From: Saccharopolyspora rosea
GTDB lineage: Bacteria; Actinomycetota; Actinomycetes; Mycobacteriales; Pseudonocardiaceae
NCBI RefSeq assembly: GCF_025643595.1
Contig: NZ_CP102826.1
Span: 1,674,001 to 1,738,000 of the forward strand
DNA length: 64,000 nt
Direction of reading: 5' to 3'
Part shown: positions 23,467-32,106 of the stretch, piece after piece
Numbering within the stretch: position 1 is the first letter of the stretch
How the letters are laid out: each line of letters starts with the position of its first letter
Translations under genes and position numbers: made by a program
The notes under the pieces: generated by a model
The model's input: only the letters and a program-made list of their open reading frames with translations
Database searches by the model: none
What the model was told of the DNA's origin: nothing

Positions 23467-24957
23467 ATGTCCACCGACACCACCACCGTCCCGACTGCAG
23501 CCGCCACCAAGCCGCAGGTCGCAGTGAACGACGTCGGGACGGAGGAGGACTTCCTCGCCGCCGTCGACCAGACCATCAAGTACTTCAACGATGGCGACAT
23601 TGTTGAGGGCACCATCGTCAAGGTCGACCGCGACGAGGTGCTGCTTGACATCGGCTACAAGACCGAGGGCGTCATCCCGTCCCGCGAACTGTCGATCAAG
23701 CACGACGTCGACCCCGCCGAGGTCGTCGCCGTCGGCGACTTCGTCGAGGCCCTGGTTCTCCAGAAGGAGGACAAGGAAGGCCGACTGATCCTCTCCAAGA
23801 AGCGCGCCCAGTACGAGCGCGCCTGGGGCACCATCGAGGAGCTCAAGGAGAAGGACGAGCCGGTGCGCGGCACCGTCATCGAGGTCGTCAAGGGCGGCCT
23901 CATCCTCGACATCGGGCTGCGCGGCTTCCTGCCCGCCTCCCTGGTCGAGATGCGCCGCGTTCGCGACCTCCAGCCCTACGTCGGCCGGGAGCTCGAAGCC
24001 AAGATCATCGAGCTGGACAAGAACCGCAACAACGTGGTCCTGTCCCGCCGCGCCTGGCTGGAGCAGACCCAGTCCGAGGTCCGCAGCGAGTTCCTCAACC
24101 AGCTGCAGAAGGGCCAGGTCCGCAAGGGCGTCGTGTCCTCCATCGTCAACTTCGGTGCGTTCGTGGACCTGGGCGGTGTCGACGGTCTGGTGCACGTCTC
24201 CGAGCTGTCCTGGAAGCACATCGACCACCCCAGCGAGGTCGTCGAGGTCGGCCAGGAGGTCACCGTCGAGGTCCTGGACGTGGACATGGACCGCGAGCGC
24301 GTCTCGCTGTCGCTGAAGGCCACCCAGGAAGACCCGTGGCGTCAGTTCGCCCGCACCCACGCGATCGGCCAGATCGTGCCGGGCAAGGTCACCAAGCTGG
24401 TGCCGTTCGGTGCGTTCGTCCGCGTCGACGAGGGCATCGAGGGCCTGGTGCACATCTCCGAGCTGGCCGAGCGCCACGTGGAGATCCCGGAGCAGGTCGT
24501 CCAGGTCGGCGACGAGGTGATGATCAAGGTCATCGACATCGACCTGGAGCGCCGCCGGATCTCGCTGTCGCTGAAGCAGGCCAACGAGGGCTTCACCCCG
24601 GACTCGGACTTCGACCCGACCCAGTACGGGATGGCCGCCGAGTACGACAACGAGGGCAACTACATCTACCCCGAGGGCTTCGACCCGGAGACCCAGGAGT
24701 GGCAGGAGGGCTACGAGAAGCAGCGCGAGGAGTGGGAGCGGCAGTACGCCGAGGCCCACGCGCGCTACGAGAAGCACATGGCCCAGGTCGCCAAGGCCCG
24801 CCAGGCCGACGCGGAGGCCGCCGCGGCCGCCGCTGCCGGTGTGGAGGAGCCGCACGGCGGCAACTACTCCTCCTCCAGCGACGAGCAGGACTCGGGCTCG
24901 CTGGCCAGCGACGCCCAGCTGGCCGCGCTGCGGGAGAAGCTCTCCGGCGGTGCGTGA
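23467..24957 (+). CDS. rpsA: 30S ribosomal protein S1
   Basis: A 496-residue mRNA-binding ribosomal protein. Four S1 (OB-fold) domains are visible at about 34-103, 121-186, 207-275 and 292-361, with the repeated pattern GxVxxIVxFGAFVDLGxVDGLVHxSELS most intact in domains 3 and 4. The tail (about 380-496) is charged, with an alanine-rich helix and a serine/acidic segment, as in other actinobacteria. ATG at 23467 follows GGAG at 11 bases. A perfect hairpin follows the gene. Position between polA and coaE is conserved in mycobacteria. Use of four rather than six S1 domains is normal for Gram-positives. Confidence 0.97.
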   Translation: MSTDTTTVPTAAATKPQVAVNDVGTEEDFLAAVDQTIKYFNDGDIVEGTIVKVDRDEVLLDIGYKTEGVIPSRELSIKHDVDPAEVVAVGDFVEALVLQKEDKEGRLILSKKRAQYERAWGTIEELKEKDEPVRGTVIEVVKGGLILDIGLRGFLPASLVEMRRVRDLQPYVGRELEAKIIELDKNRNNVVLSRRAWLEQTQSEVRSEFLNQLQKGQVRKGVVSSIVNFGAFVDLGGVDGLVHVSELSWKHIDHPSEVVEVGQEVTVEVLDVDMDRERVSLSLKATQEDPWRQFARTHAIGQIVPGKVTKLVPFGAFVRVDEGIEGLVHISELAERHVEIPEQVVQVGDEVMIKVIDIDLERRRISLSLKQANEGFTPDSDFDPTQYGMAAEYDNEGNYIYPEGFDPETQEWQEGYEKQREEWERQYAEAHARYEKHMAQVAKARQADAEAAAAAAAGVEEPHGGNYSSSSDEQDSGSLASDAQLAALREKLSGGA

Positions 24958-24972
24958 CGCCTGAAGGCTGAC

Positions 24973-25008
24973 CGAACGGCCCCCGCGTTCCGGCGCGGGG
25001 GCCGTTCG
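24973..25008 (+). terminator. rpsA terminator hairpin
   Basis: A perfect 15-bp stem (24973-24987 with 24994-25008) around a 6-base loop, 15 bases after the rpsA stop and before the coaE promoter. Confidence 0.85.
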
Positions 25009-25060
25009 CGTTCCGCGGTCGGTCTCGGCGCGGCCGGGGACCGCTGGCAAGATGGGTCGC

Positions 25061-26251
25061 GTGTTGCGCGTGGGTCTCAGCGGTGGCATCGGGTCGGGGA
25101 AGTCGACGGTGGCGCGGCGGTTGGTGGAGCGCGGCGCCGTGCTCGTCGACGCCGACGCGCTGGCGCGCGAGGTCGTGCGGCCCGGTTCCGCGGCGCTGGC
25201 CGAACTCGTCGAGCGCTTCGGCGCGGACATCCTCGACGCCGACGGCGCGTTGGACCGGCCCGCGCTGGCGGCCAAGGCGTTCGCCGACGACCGGGCGCGC
25301 GCCGACCTCAACGCCATCACCCACCCCCGGATCCAGCAGTTGACCGTCGAGCGGATGGCGCAGGCGCCCGCCGACGCCGTCGTGGTGCACGACGTTCCGC
25401 TGCTCGTGGAGGCCGGGTACGGGGCGAACTACCACCTGGTCGTGATCGTCGACGCGCCCGTCGAAGACCGCGTGCGGCGGTTGGTGGCCCGCGGGCTGTC
25501 CGAACCGGACGCGCGGGCGCGGATCCGGGCGCAGGCCACCGACGAGCAGCGCCGCGAAGCCGCCGACGTGTGGCTGGACAACAGCGGCGCGGTCGAGGAC
25601 GTGCTCGCCGAGGTCGACCGGTTGTGGGCGGACCGGTTGGTCCCGTTCGAGCGGAACGTGCGGGAGCGGCGGCGTGCGCCGGAGCGCTCCCCGAAGCTGG
25701 TCGACCCCGATCCGGAATGGCCGAGGCAGGCCCGGCGGCTGGCCGCCCGCATCGAGCGGGCCGGGGGCGACCGGGTGCTGCGCGTCGACCACATCGGATC
25801 CACCTCGATCCCCGGCATGCCGGCCAAGGACGTCATCGACCTGCAGGTCACCGTGGCCTCGCTGGCCGATGCGGACGCGTTGGCCGAGCCGCTGGCCGAC
25901 GCCGGGTTCCCCGTGATCCCGGAGGCCAGCGCCGACACCCCGCACTCCTTCGCGCCGGACCCGGCGCTGTGGGGCAAGCGCCTCCACGTCGCAGCGGACC
26001 CCGGCCGCTACGCGAACGTGCACGTGCGCGCCGAGGGGACGGCGGGCTGGCGCGTCGCGTTGCTGTTCCGCGACTGGCTGCGCGCCGACGAGGCCGCCCG
26101 CGCGGACTACCTCGCGGTCAAGCGCGAGGTCGCGGCCCGGCACGCGGCCGACCCGTCGCACGCCGCGTACGCGCAGGCCAAGGAGCCCTGGTTCGCGCAG
26201 GCCCTGCCCAGGGCGAACGCCTGGGCGCAGGAGTCCGGCTGGACCCCGTGA
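25061..26251 (+). CDS. coaE: Dephospho-CoA kinase fused to a GrpB/UPF0157 domain
   Basis: A 396-residue two-domain protein. Residues 1-200 are dephospho-CoA kinase, last step of CoA synthesis: P-loop LSGGIGSGKST, VDADALAREVV, THPRI and HDVPLLVEAGY. Residues about 205-390 are a GrpB domain of the nucleotidyltransferase fold (VDPDPEWPRQ, HIGSTSIPGMPAKDVIDLQV), whose role is unknown; the same fusion occurs in mycobacterial CoaE. GTG at 25061 is chosen because MLRxGLxGGIGxGKS is how homologues begin and CAAGAT lies 7 bases upstream, suggesting a leaderless message; ATG at 25052 is the alternative. Confidence 0.93.
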   Translation: MLRVGLSGGIGSGKSTVARRLVERGAVLVDADALAREVVRPGSAALAELVERFGADILDADGALDRPALAAKAFADDRARADLNAITHPRIQQLTVERMAQAPADAVVVHDVPLLVEAGYGANYHLVVIVDAPVEDRVRRLVARGLSEPDARARIRAQATDEQRREAADVWLDNSGAVEDVLAEVDRLWADRLVPFERNVRERRRAPERSPKLVDPDPEWPRQARRLAARIERAGGDRVLRVDHIGSTSIPGMPAKDVIDLQVTVASLADADALAEPLADAGFPVIPEASADTPHSFAPDPALWGKRLHVAADPGRYANVHVRAEGTAGWRVALLFRDWLRADEAARADYLAVKREVAARHAADPSHAAYAQAKEPWFAQALPRANAWAQESGWTP

Positions 26252-26256
26252 CGCCG

Positions 26257-26299
26257 CCGGTCCCCGGCAGGACCGCCGGGACGTCCTGCCGGGAACCGG
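26257..26299. terminator. Hairpin between coaE and DUF402 gene
   Basis: Stem 26257-26273 with 26283-26299 (16 of 17 bases pair, 9-base loop), directly after the coaE stop and before the convergent DUF402 stop. Confidence 0.8.
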
Positions 26300-26309
26300 C
26301 CGCCTTCCC

Positions 26310-26816
26310 TCACCAGATGTCGAAGATCCCGCGGTGGGCCAGCCAGTGGTTGATGTCGCGGTGCAGGGACAGCTCCTCCAGCGTGCGGTGGGCCGTGCGG
26401 AACGCGTAGTCGGCCTCGTGGGGGCGGATCATGCCGCTGGACACCGCGGTGGCGAACTCGTCGTAGTGCGCGATGCGCGCCGGGCCGTGCGCGGGGACCT
26501 CCAACCCGAGCAGCAGGTCCGTCGTCGTCCAGGCGCGGCTGTCGCGTTCGATGCGGGCGGTGGTGAGCAGCGTCGGTCCGGGGCGGGAGTGCCGCCGGCG
26601 CGGGCGGTAGCGGGTCAGGCGGACGCCCAGGTCGGGCAGCAGCCAGGTGATCTCCGCGTCGTGCTCGGGCGCTTCCGGGGTCGGGCATTCCAGGGAGAGT
26701 CCCCATTCCTCGACCCGGCACACCTCCAAATGGTGAACGGCGCCGGAAGAATGTCTACGCTCCGAACTGAAGACGTCGATGACGTCGACCAATTGGGGGG
26801 AAGTCGCCGCGCTCAC
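26310..26816 (-). CDS. DUF402-family protein, paralogue A
   Basis: A 168-residue protein sharing a clear pattern with the next gene upstream: WLLPDLGVRLTRYRPRRRH (versus WLLPGLGLRITRW), then ARIAHYDEFATAVSSGMIRPHEADYAFRTAHRTLEELSLHRDI. This is the DUF402/FomD-like fold, whose characterised members are nucleoside-diphosphate or RNA-cap-type phosphatases; the specific role here is unknown. GTG at 26816 is preceded by TACTCT at 8 bases, so it may be leaderless. Its N-terminal half is more divergent than that of its paralogue, suggesting a relaxed or altered function. Convergent with coaE. Confidence 0.75.
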   Translation of the reverse strand: MSAATSPQLVDVIDVFSSERRHSSGAVHHLEVCRVEEWGLSLECPTPEAPEHDAEITWLLPDLGVRLTRYRPRRRHSRPGPTLLTTARIERDSRAWTTTDLLLGLEVPAHGPARIAHYDEFATAVSSGMIRPHEADYAFRTAHRTLEELSLHRDINHWLAHRGIFDIW

Positions 26817-26923
26817 GGATCCCGAGAGTAGTCCGGAAAGGCGGACACGTGATCAGCTGCGGGCGAATTTTCAGGTAACTATTCGGCTGGGGTCGAATAT
26901 CGATCCGATCGTTCGTCCCGGCG

Positions 26924-27520
26924 TCACCGAGTTGGCGGTAGCGTCCGCTGCCCGGGTACGGGACCTTGGGACGGTTGTCCTCGCCACGACAGCTCGATCC
27001 CGTTGTCCCGCAACCACTTCCCGAGGTCGTAGCGGTGCCGGGCGAGACCGTCGACGGCGCGGTAGGCGGTCTCCATCGCCCGGTGCGCGGTGGCGTCGTC
27101 GAGCAGACCGGCCCGCACCGCGAGCAGGAACTCGTCGATGTCCAGCAACCGGGCCTCGCGGTGCTCGCGCAATTCGACGTCCAGGTAGTGGTCGACCGTT
27201 CGCCACCTGTTCTCGCCGCGTTCCACGTCGACGACGTCGAGGTAGAAATCCAGGTCCCGCTCGTGCCCGGGGTGCCAACTCCAGCGGGTGATGCGCAATC
27301 CCAACCCCGGCAGCAGCCACGATTCCAGCGCGGCGAGGCGGGGGTGACCCGGCGTCGGGCGCGCCAGGTAGAGCCCGAACGGCGTGGTCCGGTACTCCTC
27401 GACGGTGCGGACGCGCTGCTTGGGATCGGTGTTCGTGCCCGCGCGCAGGTCGAACACCTCCACCTTGGGCGGGTGCACGGGCAGTCCCAGCCGCTCGGCG
27501 ATCTCGCGCTGCGTGCTCAC
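26924..27520 (-). CDS. DUF402-family protein, paralogue B (Rv1632c-like position)
   Basis: A 198-residue member of DUF402. The N-terminus HPPKVEVFDLRAGTNTDPKQRVRTVEEYRTTPFGLYLARP and the block DLDFYLDVVDVERGENRWRTVDHYLDVELREHREARLLDIDEF contain the acidic metal-binding pattern of the family (D-x-Y-L-D-V...E). A DUF402 gene occupies the same coaE-uvrB interval in mycobacteria. GTG at 27520 has TAGGGT ending 6 bases before it and no ribosome site, so the transcript is probably leaderless. Likely hydrolyses a phosphate ester; substrate unknown. Confidence 0.82.
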   Translation of the reverse strand: MSTQREIAERLGLPVHPPKVEVFDLRAGTNTDPKQRVRTVEEYRTTPFGLYLARPTPGHPRLAALESWLLPGLGLRITRWSWHPGHERDLDFYLDVVDVERGENRWRTVDHYLDVELREHREARLLDIDEFLLAVRAGLLDDATAHRAMETAYRAVDGLARHRYDLGKWLRDNGIELSWRGQPSQGPVPGQRTLPPTR

Positions 27521-27614
27521 GGTGCCACCCTAGGCGTGGGCGCGGCGCCGGTGAACGACGTCGCGCCCACTTCTGTTCACCACTGTTCCTCACTCACCTC
27601 CGATCGAATCGGGG

Positions 27615-28043
27615 TCAGGCCCGGCGGGTGGCGGTCATGGCCGGGGCCATCGTCCCCAGTCCCGCCACCAGCAGAACTGCTCCGCCGATCACGTTGCAGA
27701 GCAGGCTGCTGAGCGTCACGACGTGCCCGCTGATCACGAACACCGCGGCGATCGTCCACGCGCCCAGCACCGGGCACGTCCAGGCGATGCCGTGGGTGCG
27801 GTGGAACGCGCTCGCGAACGACAGGCCCAGCACGGCCGCCGCCAGTCCGACGATCAGGTTGTTCAGCGCCAGCGTGGGCGTCATGGGGGCGAAGCCCGTG
27901 ATCCACGGCGACAACGCGACGAACAGGCCACCGAGCACGATGACGCCGTCCGCCACCTGAGCGGTCGGGGTTTCCGAAGCCCTCTCGTACCGCATGCGCA
28001 TCTCGGTGAGATCCGGATGTCCGGCGATAGGGGTGCTCGACAC
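27615..28043 (-). CDS. SPW-repeat membrane protein
   Basis: A 142-residue protein with four hydrophobic helices. After a polar N-terminus of about 30 residues, [21 protein letters not shown] contains the SPW motif that names the family; a second, decayed repeat follows ([20 protein letters not shown]). GTG at 28043 has GGAGG eight bases upstream and is preferred to a second GTG nine bases earlier. SPW proteins are small bacterial membrane proteins without assigned function. Divergent from uvrB; a perfect 13-base inverted repeat (28063-28075) lies just upstream of its start. Confidence 0.85.
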   Translation of the reverse strand: MSSTPIAGHPDLTEMRMRYERASETPTAQVADGVIVLGGLFVALSPWITGFAPMTPTLALNNLIVGLAAAVLGLSFASAFHRTHGIAWTCPVLGAWTIAAVFVISGHVVTLSSLLCNVIGGAVLLVAGLGTMAPAMTATRRA

Positions 28044-28062
28044 CGCACTCACCTCCGACGAA

Positions 28063-28075
28063 GGGGTGATACCCC
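28063..28075. promoter_or_regulatory. Short inverted repeat ggggt-gat-acccc
   Basis: Perfect 5-bp arms around 3 bases, 20 bp upstream of the SPW gene start and in the divergent space before uvrB. It could be an operator for a small repressor; nothing else supports this. Confidence 0.3.
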
Positions 28076-28138
28076 CATTATCGACGCTCACCGGCTGTGC
28101 GGAACCCCTCGCGGCGACATGATGTCGGGGACGCCTCG

Positions 28139-28144
28139 TACGCT
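28139..28144 (+). promoter_or_regulatory. -10 element of a probable leaderless promoter for uvrB
   Basis: TACGCT ends exactly 7 bases before the uvrB GTG at 28152, with no ribosome site between. A LexA-type site was not seen. Confidence 0.5.
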
Positions 28145-28151
28145 GGTGGAC

Positions 28152-30308
28152 GTGGCATTCGCGACTGAGCACCCCGTCCTCGCCCGCTCCGAGTTCCGGC
28201 CGGTCAGCGACATCCCGCGCACCGACGGCCGGTTCCGCGTGGTCAGCGACTACCAGCCGGCGGGCGACCAGCCCCAGGCGATCGAGGACCTGGAGCGTCG
28301 CATCAGGACCGGTGAGAAGGACGTGGTCCTGCTGGGAGCCACCGGTACCGGCAAGTCGGCGACCACGGCGTGGCTCGTCGAGCGCGTCCAGCGGCCCACG
28401 CTGGTGCTGGAGCCGAACAAGACGCTGGCCGCGCAGATGGCCAACGAGCTGCGCGGGTTCTTCCCGGACAACGCCGTCGAGTACTTCGTCAGCTACTACG
28501 ACTACTACCAACCCGAGGCGTACGTCCCGCAGACCGACACCTACATCGAGAAGGACTCCTCGATCAACGAGGACGTCGAGCGGCTGCGGCACTCGGCGAC
28601 CTCGAACCTGCTCAGCCGCCGCGACTGCGTCGTCGTCTCGTCGGTGTCCTGCATCTACGGCCTGGGCACGCCCCAGTCGTACCTGGACCGGTCCATCCAG
28701 CTGGAGGTCGGCGGGGAGATCGACCGGGACGTTTTCCTGCGCGCGCTGGTCGACGTGCAGTACACCCGCAACGACATCGCCTTCGCCCGGGGCACCTTCC
28801 GGGTCCGCGGCGACACCGTCGAGGTCATCCCCGCCTACGAGGAGCTCGCGGTGCGGGTGGAGTTCTTCGGCGACGAGATCGACCGGCTGCACTACCTGCA
28901 CCCGCTGACCGGGGAGACCGTCCGCGAGGTGAGCGACCTGCGGATCTTCCCGGCGACCCACTACGTGGCCAGCCCGGAGCGGATGGAGAAGGCCATCCGG
29001 GGCATCGAGGCCGAGCTGGAGGAGCAGCTGACCAAGCTGGAGGGGCAGAACAAGCTCCTGGAGGCCCAGCGGCTGCGCATGCGCACCCAGTACGACATCG
29101 AGATGATGCGCCAGGTCGGGTTCTGCTCCGGCATCGAGAACTACTCGCGGCACATCGACGGCCGCGAGGCGGGGTCGGCCCCGGCGACGCTGCTGGACTA
29201 CTTCCCGGACGACTTCCTGCTCATCATCGACGAGTCGCACGTCACCGTGCCGCAGATCGGCGGCATGTACGAGGGCGACGCCTCCCGCAAGCGCACGCTC
29301 GTCGAGCACGGCTTCCGGTTGCCCAGCGCGCTGGACAACCGGCCGCTGACCTGGGAGGAGTTCAGCGACCGGATCGGGCAGACGGTGTACCTGTCGGCCA
29401 CGCCCGGCCCGTACGAGATGGGGCAGTCCGGCGGCGAGTTCGTCGAGCAGGTCATCCGCCCGACCGGGTTGGTCGACCCGGAGGTGGTGGTCAAGCCGAC
29501 CGAGGGGCAGATCGACGACCTGGTGCACGAGGTCCGCGAGCGGGCCGAGCGCGACGAGCGGGTGCTGGTCACCACGCTCACCAAGAAGATGGCCGAGGAC
29601 CTCACCGACTACCTGCTCGAACTGGGCATCCGGGTGCGGTACCTGCACTCCGAGGTCGACACGCTGCGCCGCGTCGAGTTGCTGCGGCAGCTGCGGTTGG
29701 GCGAGTACGACGTGCTGGTCGGCATCAACCTGCTCCGCGAGGGCCTGGACCTGCCCGAGGTCTCGCTGGTGTCCATTCTGGACGCTGACAAGGAGGGCTT
29801 CCTGCGCTCCGGCACCAGTCTCATCCAGACGATCGGGCGTGCGGCGCGCAACGTGTCCGGTCAGGTGCACATGTACGCCGACCGGATCACCGACTCGATG
29901 CAGCACGCCATCGACGAGACCAACCGGCGGCGCGCCAAGCAGATCGCCTACAACGAAGAGCACGGCATCGACCCGCAGCCGCTGCGCAAGAAGATCGCCG
30001 ACATCCTGGACCGCGTCTACACCGAGTCCGAGGACACCGAGGAGTCGGTGGCCGTCGGCGGATCCGGGCGCAACGTCTCCCGGGGCAAGAAGCCGACCGG
30101 TGAGGCGGTGGCCAGCGCGGGCGTGCTGGAAGACCGGGACATCAAGTCGATGCCGCGCGCCGAACTCGCCGACCTCGTCCAGCAGCTCAACGAGCAGATG
30201 ATGAACGCGGCCCGGGATCTGCAGTTCGAACTCGCCGCGCGACTGCGCGACGAGATCCAGGACCTGAAGAAGGAGCTGCGCGGCATGGACGCGGCGGGCA
30301 TCGAGTGA
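28152..30308 (+). CDS. uvrB: Excinuclease ABC subunit B
   Basis: A 718-residue DNA-damage recognition helicase of nucleotide-excision repair. Walker A is [11 protein letters not shown] (62-72), the beta-hairpin region reads [21 protein letters not shown], the DEAD-like motif is DESHVTVPQ, and motif VI is [11 protein letters not shown]-terminal UvrB/UvrC-interaction helix pair (about 680-712; [32 protein letters not shown]) contacts UvrC. GTG at 28152 gives the N-terminus (M/V)AFATEHP shared with mycobacterial UvrB and is 7 bases from a -10 element. Gene order coaE-DUF402-uvrB is conserved in mycobacteria. Confidence 0.97.
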   Translation: MAFATEHPVLARSEFRPVSDIPRTDGRFRVVSDYQPAGDQPQAIEDLERRIRTGEKDVVLLGATGTGKSATTAWLVERVQRPTLVLEPNKTLAAQMANELRGFFPDNAVEYFVSYYDYYQPEAYVPQTDTYIEKDSSINEDVERLRHSATSNLLSRRDCVVVSSVSCIYGLGTPQSYLDRSIQLEVGGEIDRDVFLRALVDVQYTRNDIAFARGTFRVRGDTVEVIPAYEELAVRVEFFGDEIDRLHYLHPLTGETVREVSDLRIFPATHYVASPERMEKAIRGIEAELEEQLTKLEGQNKLLEAQRLRMRTQYDIEMMRQVGFCSGIENYSRHIDGREAGSAPATLLDYFPDDFLLIIDESHVTVPQIGGMYEGDASRKRTLVEHGFRLPSALDNRPLTWEEFSDRIGQTVYLSATPGPYEMGQSGGEFVEQVIRPTGLVDPEVVVKPTEGQIDDLVHEVRERAERDERVLVTTLTKKMAEDLTDYLLELGIRVRYLHSEVDTLRRVELLRQLRLGEYDVLVGINLLREGLDLPEVSLVSILDADKEGFLRSGTSLIQTIGRAARNVSGQVHMYADRITDSMQHAIDETNRRRAKQIAYNEEHGIDPQPLRKKIADILDRVYTESEDTEESVAVGGSGRNVSRGKKPTGEAVASAGVLEDRDIKSMPRAELADLVQQLNEQMMNAARDLQFELAARLRDEIQDLKKELRGMDAAGIE

Positions 30309-30401
30309 CGGTGTCCGGGTCTGATCACCCCTTCGACGACGGGGGAATCGCGTCGCACGGGCTCATCCCGTCGGTGCTCTGACCGGTCGGGCGCCGTTCG
30401 A

Positions 30402-30983
30402 TCAGAAATGGGCCCCCGGCGCGGTGACTTCGGCGGCGTCCGTGAGATCGGGGATTCGCCAACCGTCGGCGTCGTGCTTGAGAGTCATGAACTTCCCTCT
30501 CACGTCGTGGCTCCACGGTTTTCCGTTGACGGTCACCGCGCTCAACGGAATCGTCGCGGTATCACCTCGGGTCGTCACGGCCTTGGGGTCGACTACCGCA
30601 CGGGTGAGTCGAGCGCCGAGTTTCGGCTTGGGGCCTTTGGAGAACCTCTGCTCGCAGCCCGTCGCGCCGCCCATGGCGCGGAACATCGGACCGGCTGGGT
30701 CGTACTGTTTGCACACTGTGGCGAAATCGTTGGATCCGAGGGCGTGGAGCCAGATTTCGGCCGTGCCTTGCGGTGTCGCGTTGGTCTGTCTTGTCGGAGA
30801 TGAGCCGGTCGTGGCGGAATCGGGAGAATTGTCCGCTCTGGGGCTGTGCGAGGCCGATTCGCCGGGAGCGTGCGGTTGTGCGGCCGCTCGCTGAGCGTGG
30901 TGGGCGCCGCATCCGCTGACCAGCGCGGTAGCGCAGAACGACATGATCACGAGCGTGGACCGAATCCGGGGATGAGTGGGCAC
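30402..30983 (-). CDS. Secreted lipoprotein, unknown function
   Basis: A 193-residue protein with a lipoprotein signal: basic start, hydrophobic LVIMSFCATALVSGC and the lipobox LVSGC at about residues 21-25. A low-complexity Ser/Thr/Pro/His linker follows to about residue 75, then a compact domain (AEIWLHALGSNDFATVCKQYDPAGPMFRAMGG...CEQRF) resembling small NTF2-like or DUF4878-like domains, with two cysteines that could pair. GTG at 30983 directly follows AGGAGGAAC. Likely anchored to the outer face of the membrane. Convergent with uvrB. Confidence 0.78.
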   Translation of the reverse strand: MPTHPRIRSTLVIMSFCATALVSGCGAHHAQRAAAQPHAPGESASHSPRADNSPDSATTGSSPTRQTNATPQGTAEIWLHALGSNDFATVCKQYDPAGPMFRAMGGATGCEQRFSKGPKPKLGARLTRAVVDPKAVTTRGDTATIPLSAVTVNGKPWSHDVRGKFMTLKHDADGWRIPDLTDAAEVTAPGAHF

Positions 30984-31410
30984 CGTTCCTCCTGACGTGG
31001 ACGTTGCGCGCCGATTCTGCGGCCCGGCCGCTCCGTCCGCGCCCACCGCGGCATGACCTGTGCTCGCTCGTTCCGGAAGGTGTTCCCCCTTGTCCTCGAC
31101 TTTTGTCGGGTAGCCCACCCGGGTGATCCCGGGCTCGGGTGTGTGTGATCCTCTTACGGTGATCAAGGAGCAGGGTGCGCCCGCGACGGAGGCGGTGCGC
31201 ACGGCTGCGGCGGAGTTGTTCGAGCGGACCTTCTCGGAGGTCGAGGTATCGCACCGCTCATTCCTCCACCTGGCCTGGCTGTCGCACTGAAAAGCGGAGG
31301 TCGGCGAGGGTTCGGGAGGTCTGGCGCAACCTCTGTCGGTGCGGGGCGTCCTGAGAAGCGGGAGTCCTTGCGGTGATCACGAAAACGAACAAGGAAGGAA
31401 AGGACAAGAC
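30984..31410. other. 427-bp intergenic region with a possible regulator remnant
   Basis: Holds the divergent start regions of the lipoprotein and DUF5684 genes, and the short frame described at 31159-31290. No other feature recognised. Confidence 0.5.
31159..31290 (+). pseudogene. Possible truncated TetR-type regulator N-terminus
   Basis: A 43-codon frame starting GTG whose product (VIKEQGAPATEAVRTAAAELFERTFSEVEV) begins like helix 1 of TetR regulators (xxxRTAAAELFxxxGFxxxTV) and then loses the pattern before a TGA. No helix-turn-helix follows in any frame nearby. It may be the 5' remnant of a lost regulator gene, or chance. Confidence 0.3.
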
Positions 31411-31887
31411 GTGCATTTCGCGCGAAACCACGTGCACCACCACGTGCAGCACGGGGGCGGCGGCGGCCTGGCGGCCCTCGGCACCGTGATGACAGTGGTC
31501 ATCTTGGTGAGCCTCGTTGTGAGCGTGCTGATGATCGCCGCAACGTGGCGCCTTTTCGGCAAGGCCGGGCAGCCGGGTTGGGCGGCGATCATCCCCTTCT
31601 ACAACACCGTCGTGCTGTTGCGCACCGCGGGCAGGCCGGGATGGTGGCTGGTGCTGATGCTCATCCCGATCGTCAACGTCGTCGTGTCCGTGGTGACCTG
31701 CCTCGACTTGGCGAAGTCGTTCGGCAAGGGGGCCGGATTCGGCGTGCTGACGTTCTTGTTCCCGATCATCGGTTTCCCGATCCTGGGATTCGGTGGGGCG
31801 AACTACGTCGGCCCCGGTGGTCAGCCCCTTCACCCGGGCCAGCCGTACCCGGACGAAGCTTCCACGATGCGTTATTCCCGGGGGTAG
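31411..31887 (+). CDS. DUF5684-family membrane protein
   Basis: A 158-residue protein. A His-rich N-terminus (HFARNHVHHHVQHGGGGG) precedes four hydrophobic segments; the core WRLFGKAGQPGWAAIIPFYNTVVLLRTAGRPGWWLVLMLIPIVNVVV is the DUF5684 signature also seen beside signal peptidases in some bacteria. The C-terminus is Gly/Pro-rich. GTG at 31411 follows AAGGAAGGAAAGGA. The N-terminal histidines could bind metal, which is speculation. Function unknown. Confidence 0.82.
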   Translation: MHFARNHVHHHVQHGGGGGLAALGTVMTVVILVSLVVSVLMIAATWRLFGKAGQPGWAAIIPFYNTVVLLRTAGRPGWWLVLMLIPIVNVVVSVVTCLDLAKSFGKGAGFGVLTFLFPIIGFPILGFGGANYVGPGGQPLHPGQPYPDEASTMRYSRG

Positions 31888-32106
31888 CGCGACGGTCCGC
31901 AGCAGGAGGTCTTTCAACGAATTCCGGACTCTGCAAGAGATGTGAACGGCCGGTGGGTGCGGGGGCTCCAGGTCGGTGCACCGGGGCCGACTGTTCACCG
32001 CGGTGATCAGCCCTCGCACCGCCGACGAAAATCCTTGTCGGGTGGGAGGAATCCGCACCGGCGCCACGAATGTCACGACCTCGCACCCCTGGGGAAGGTG
32101 GAGTTC

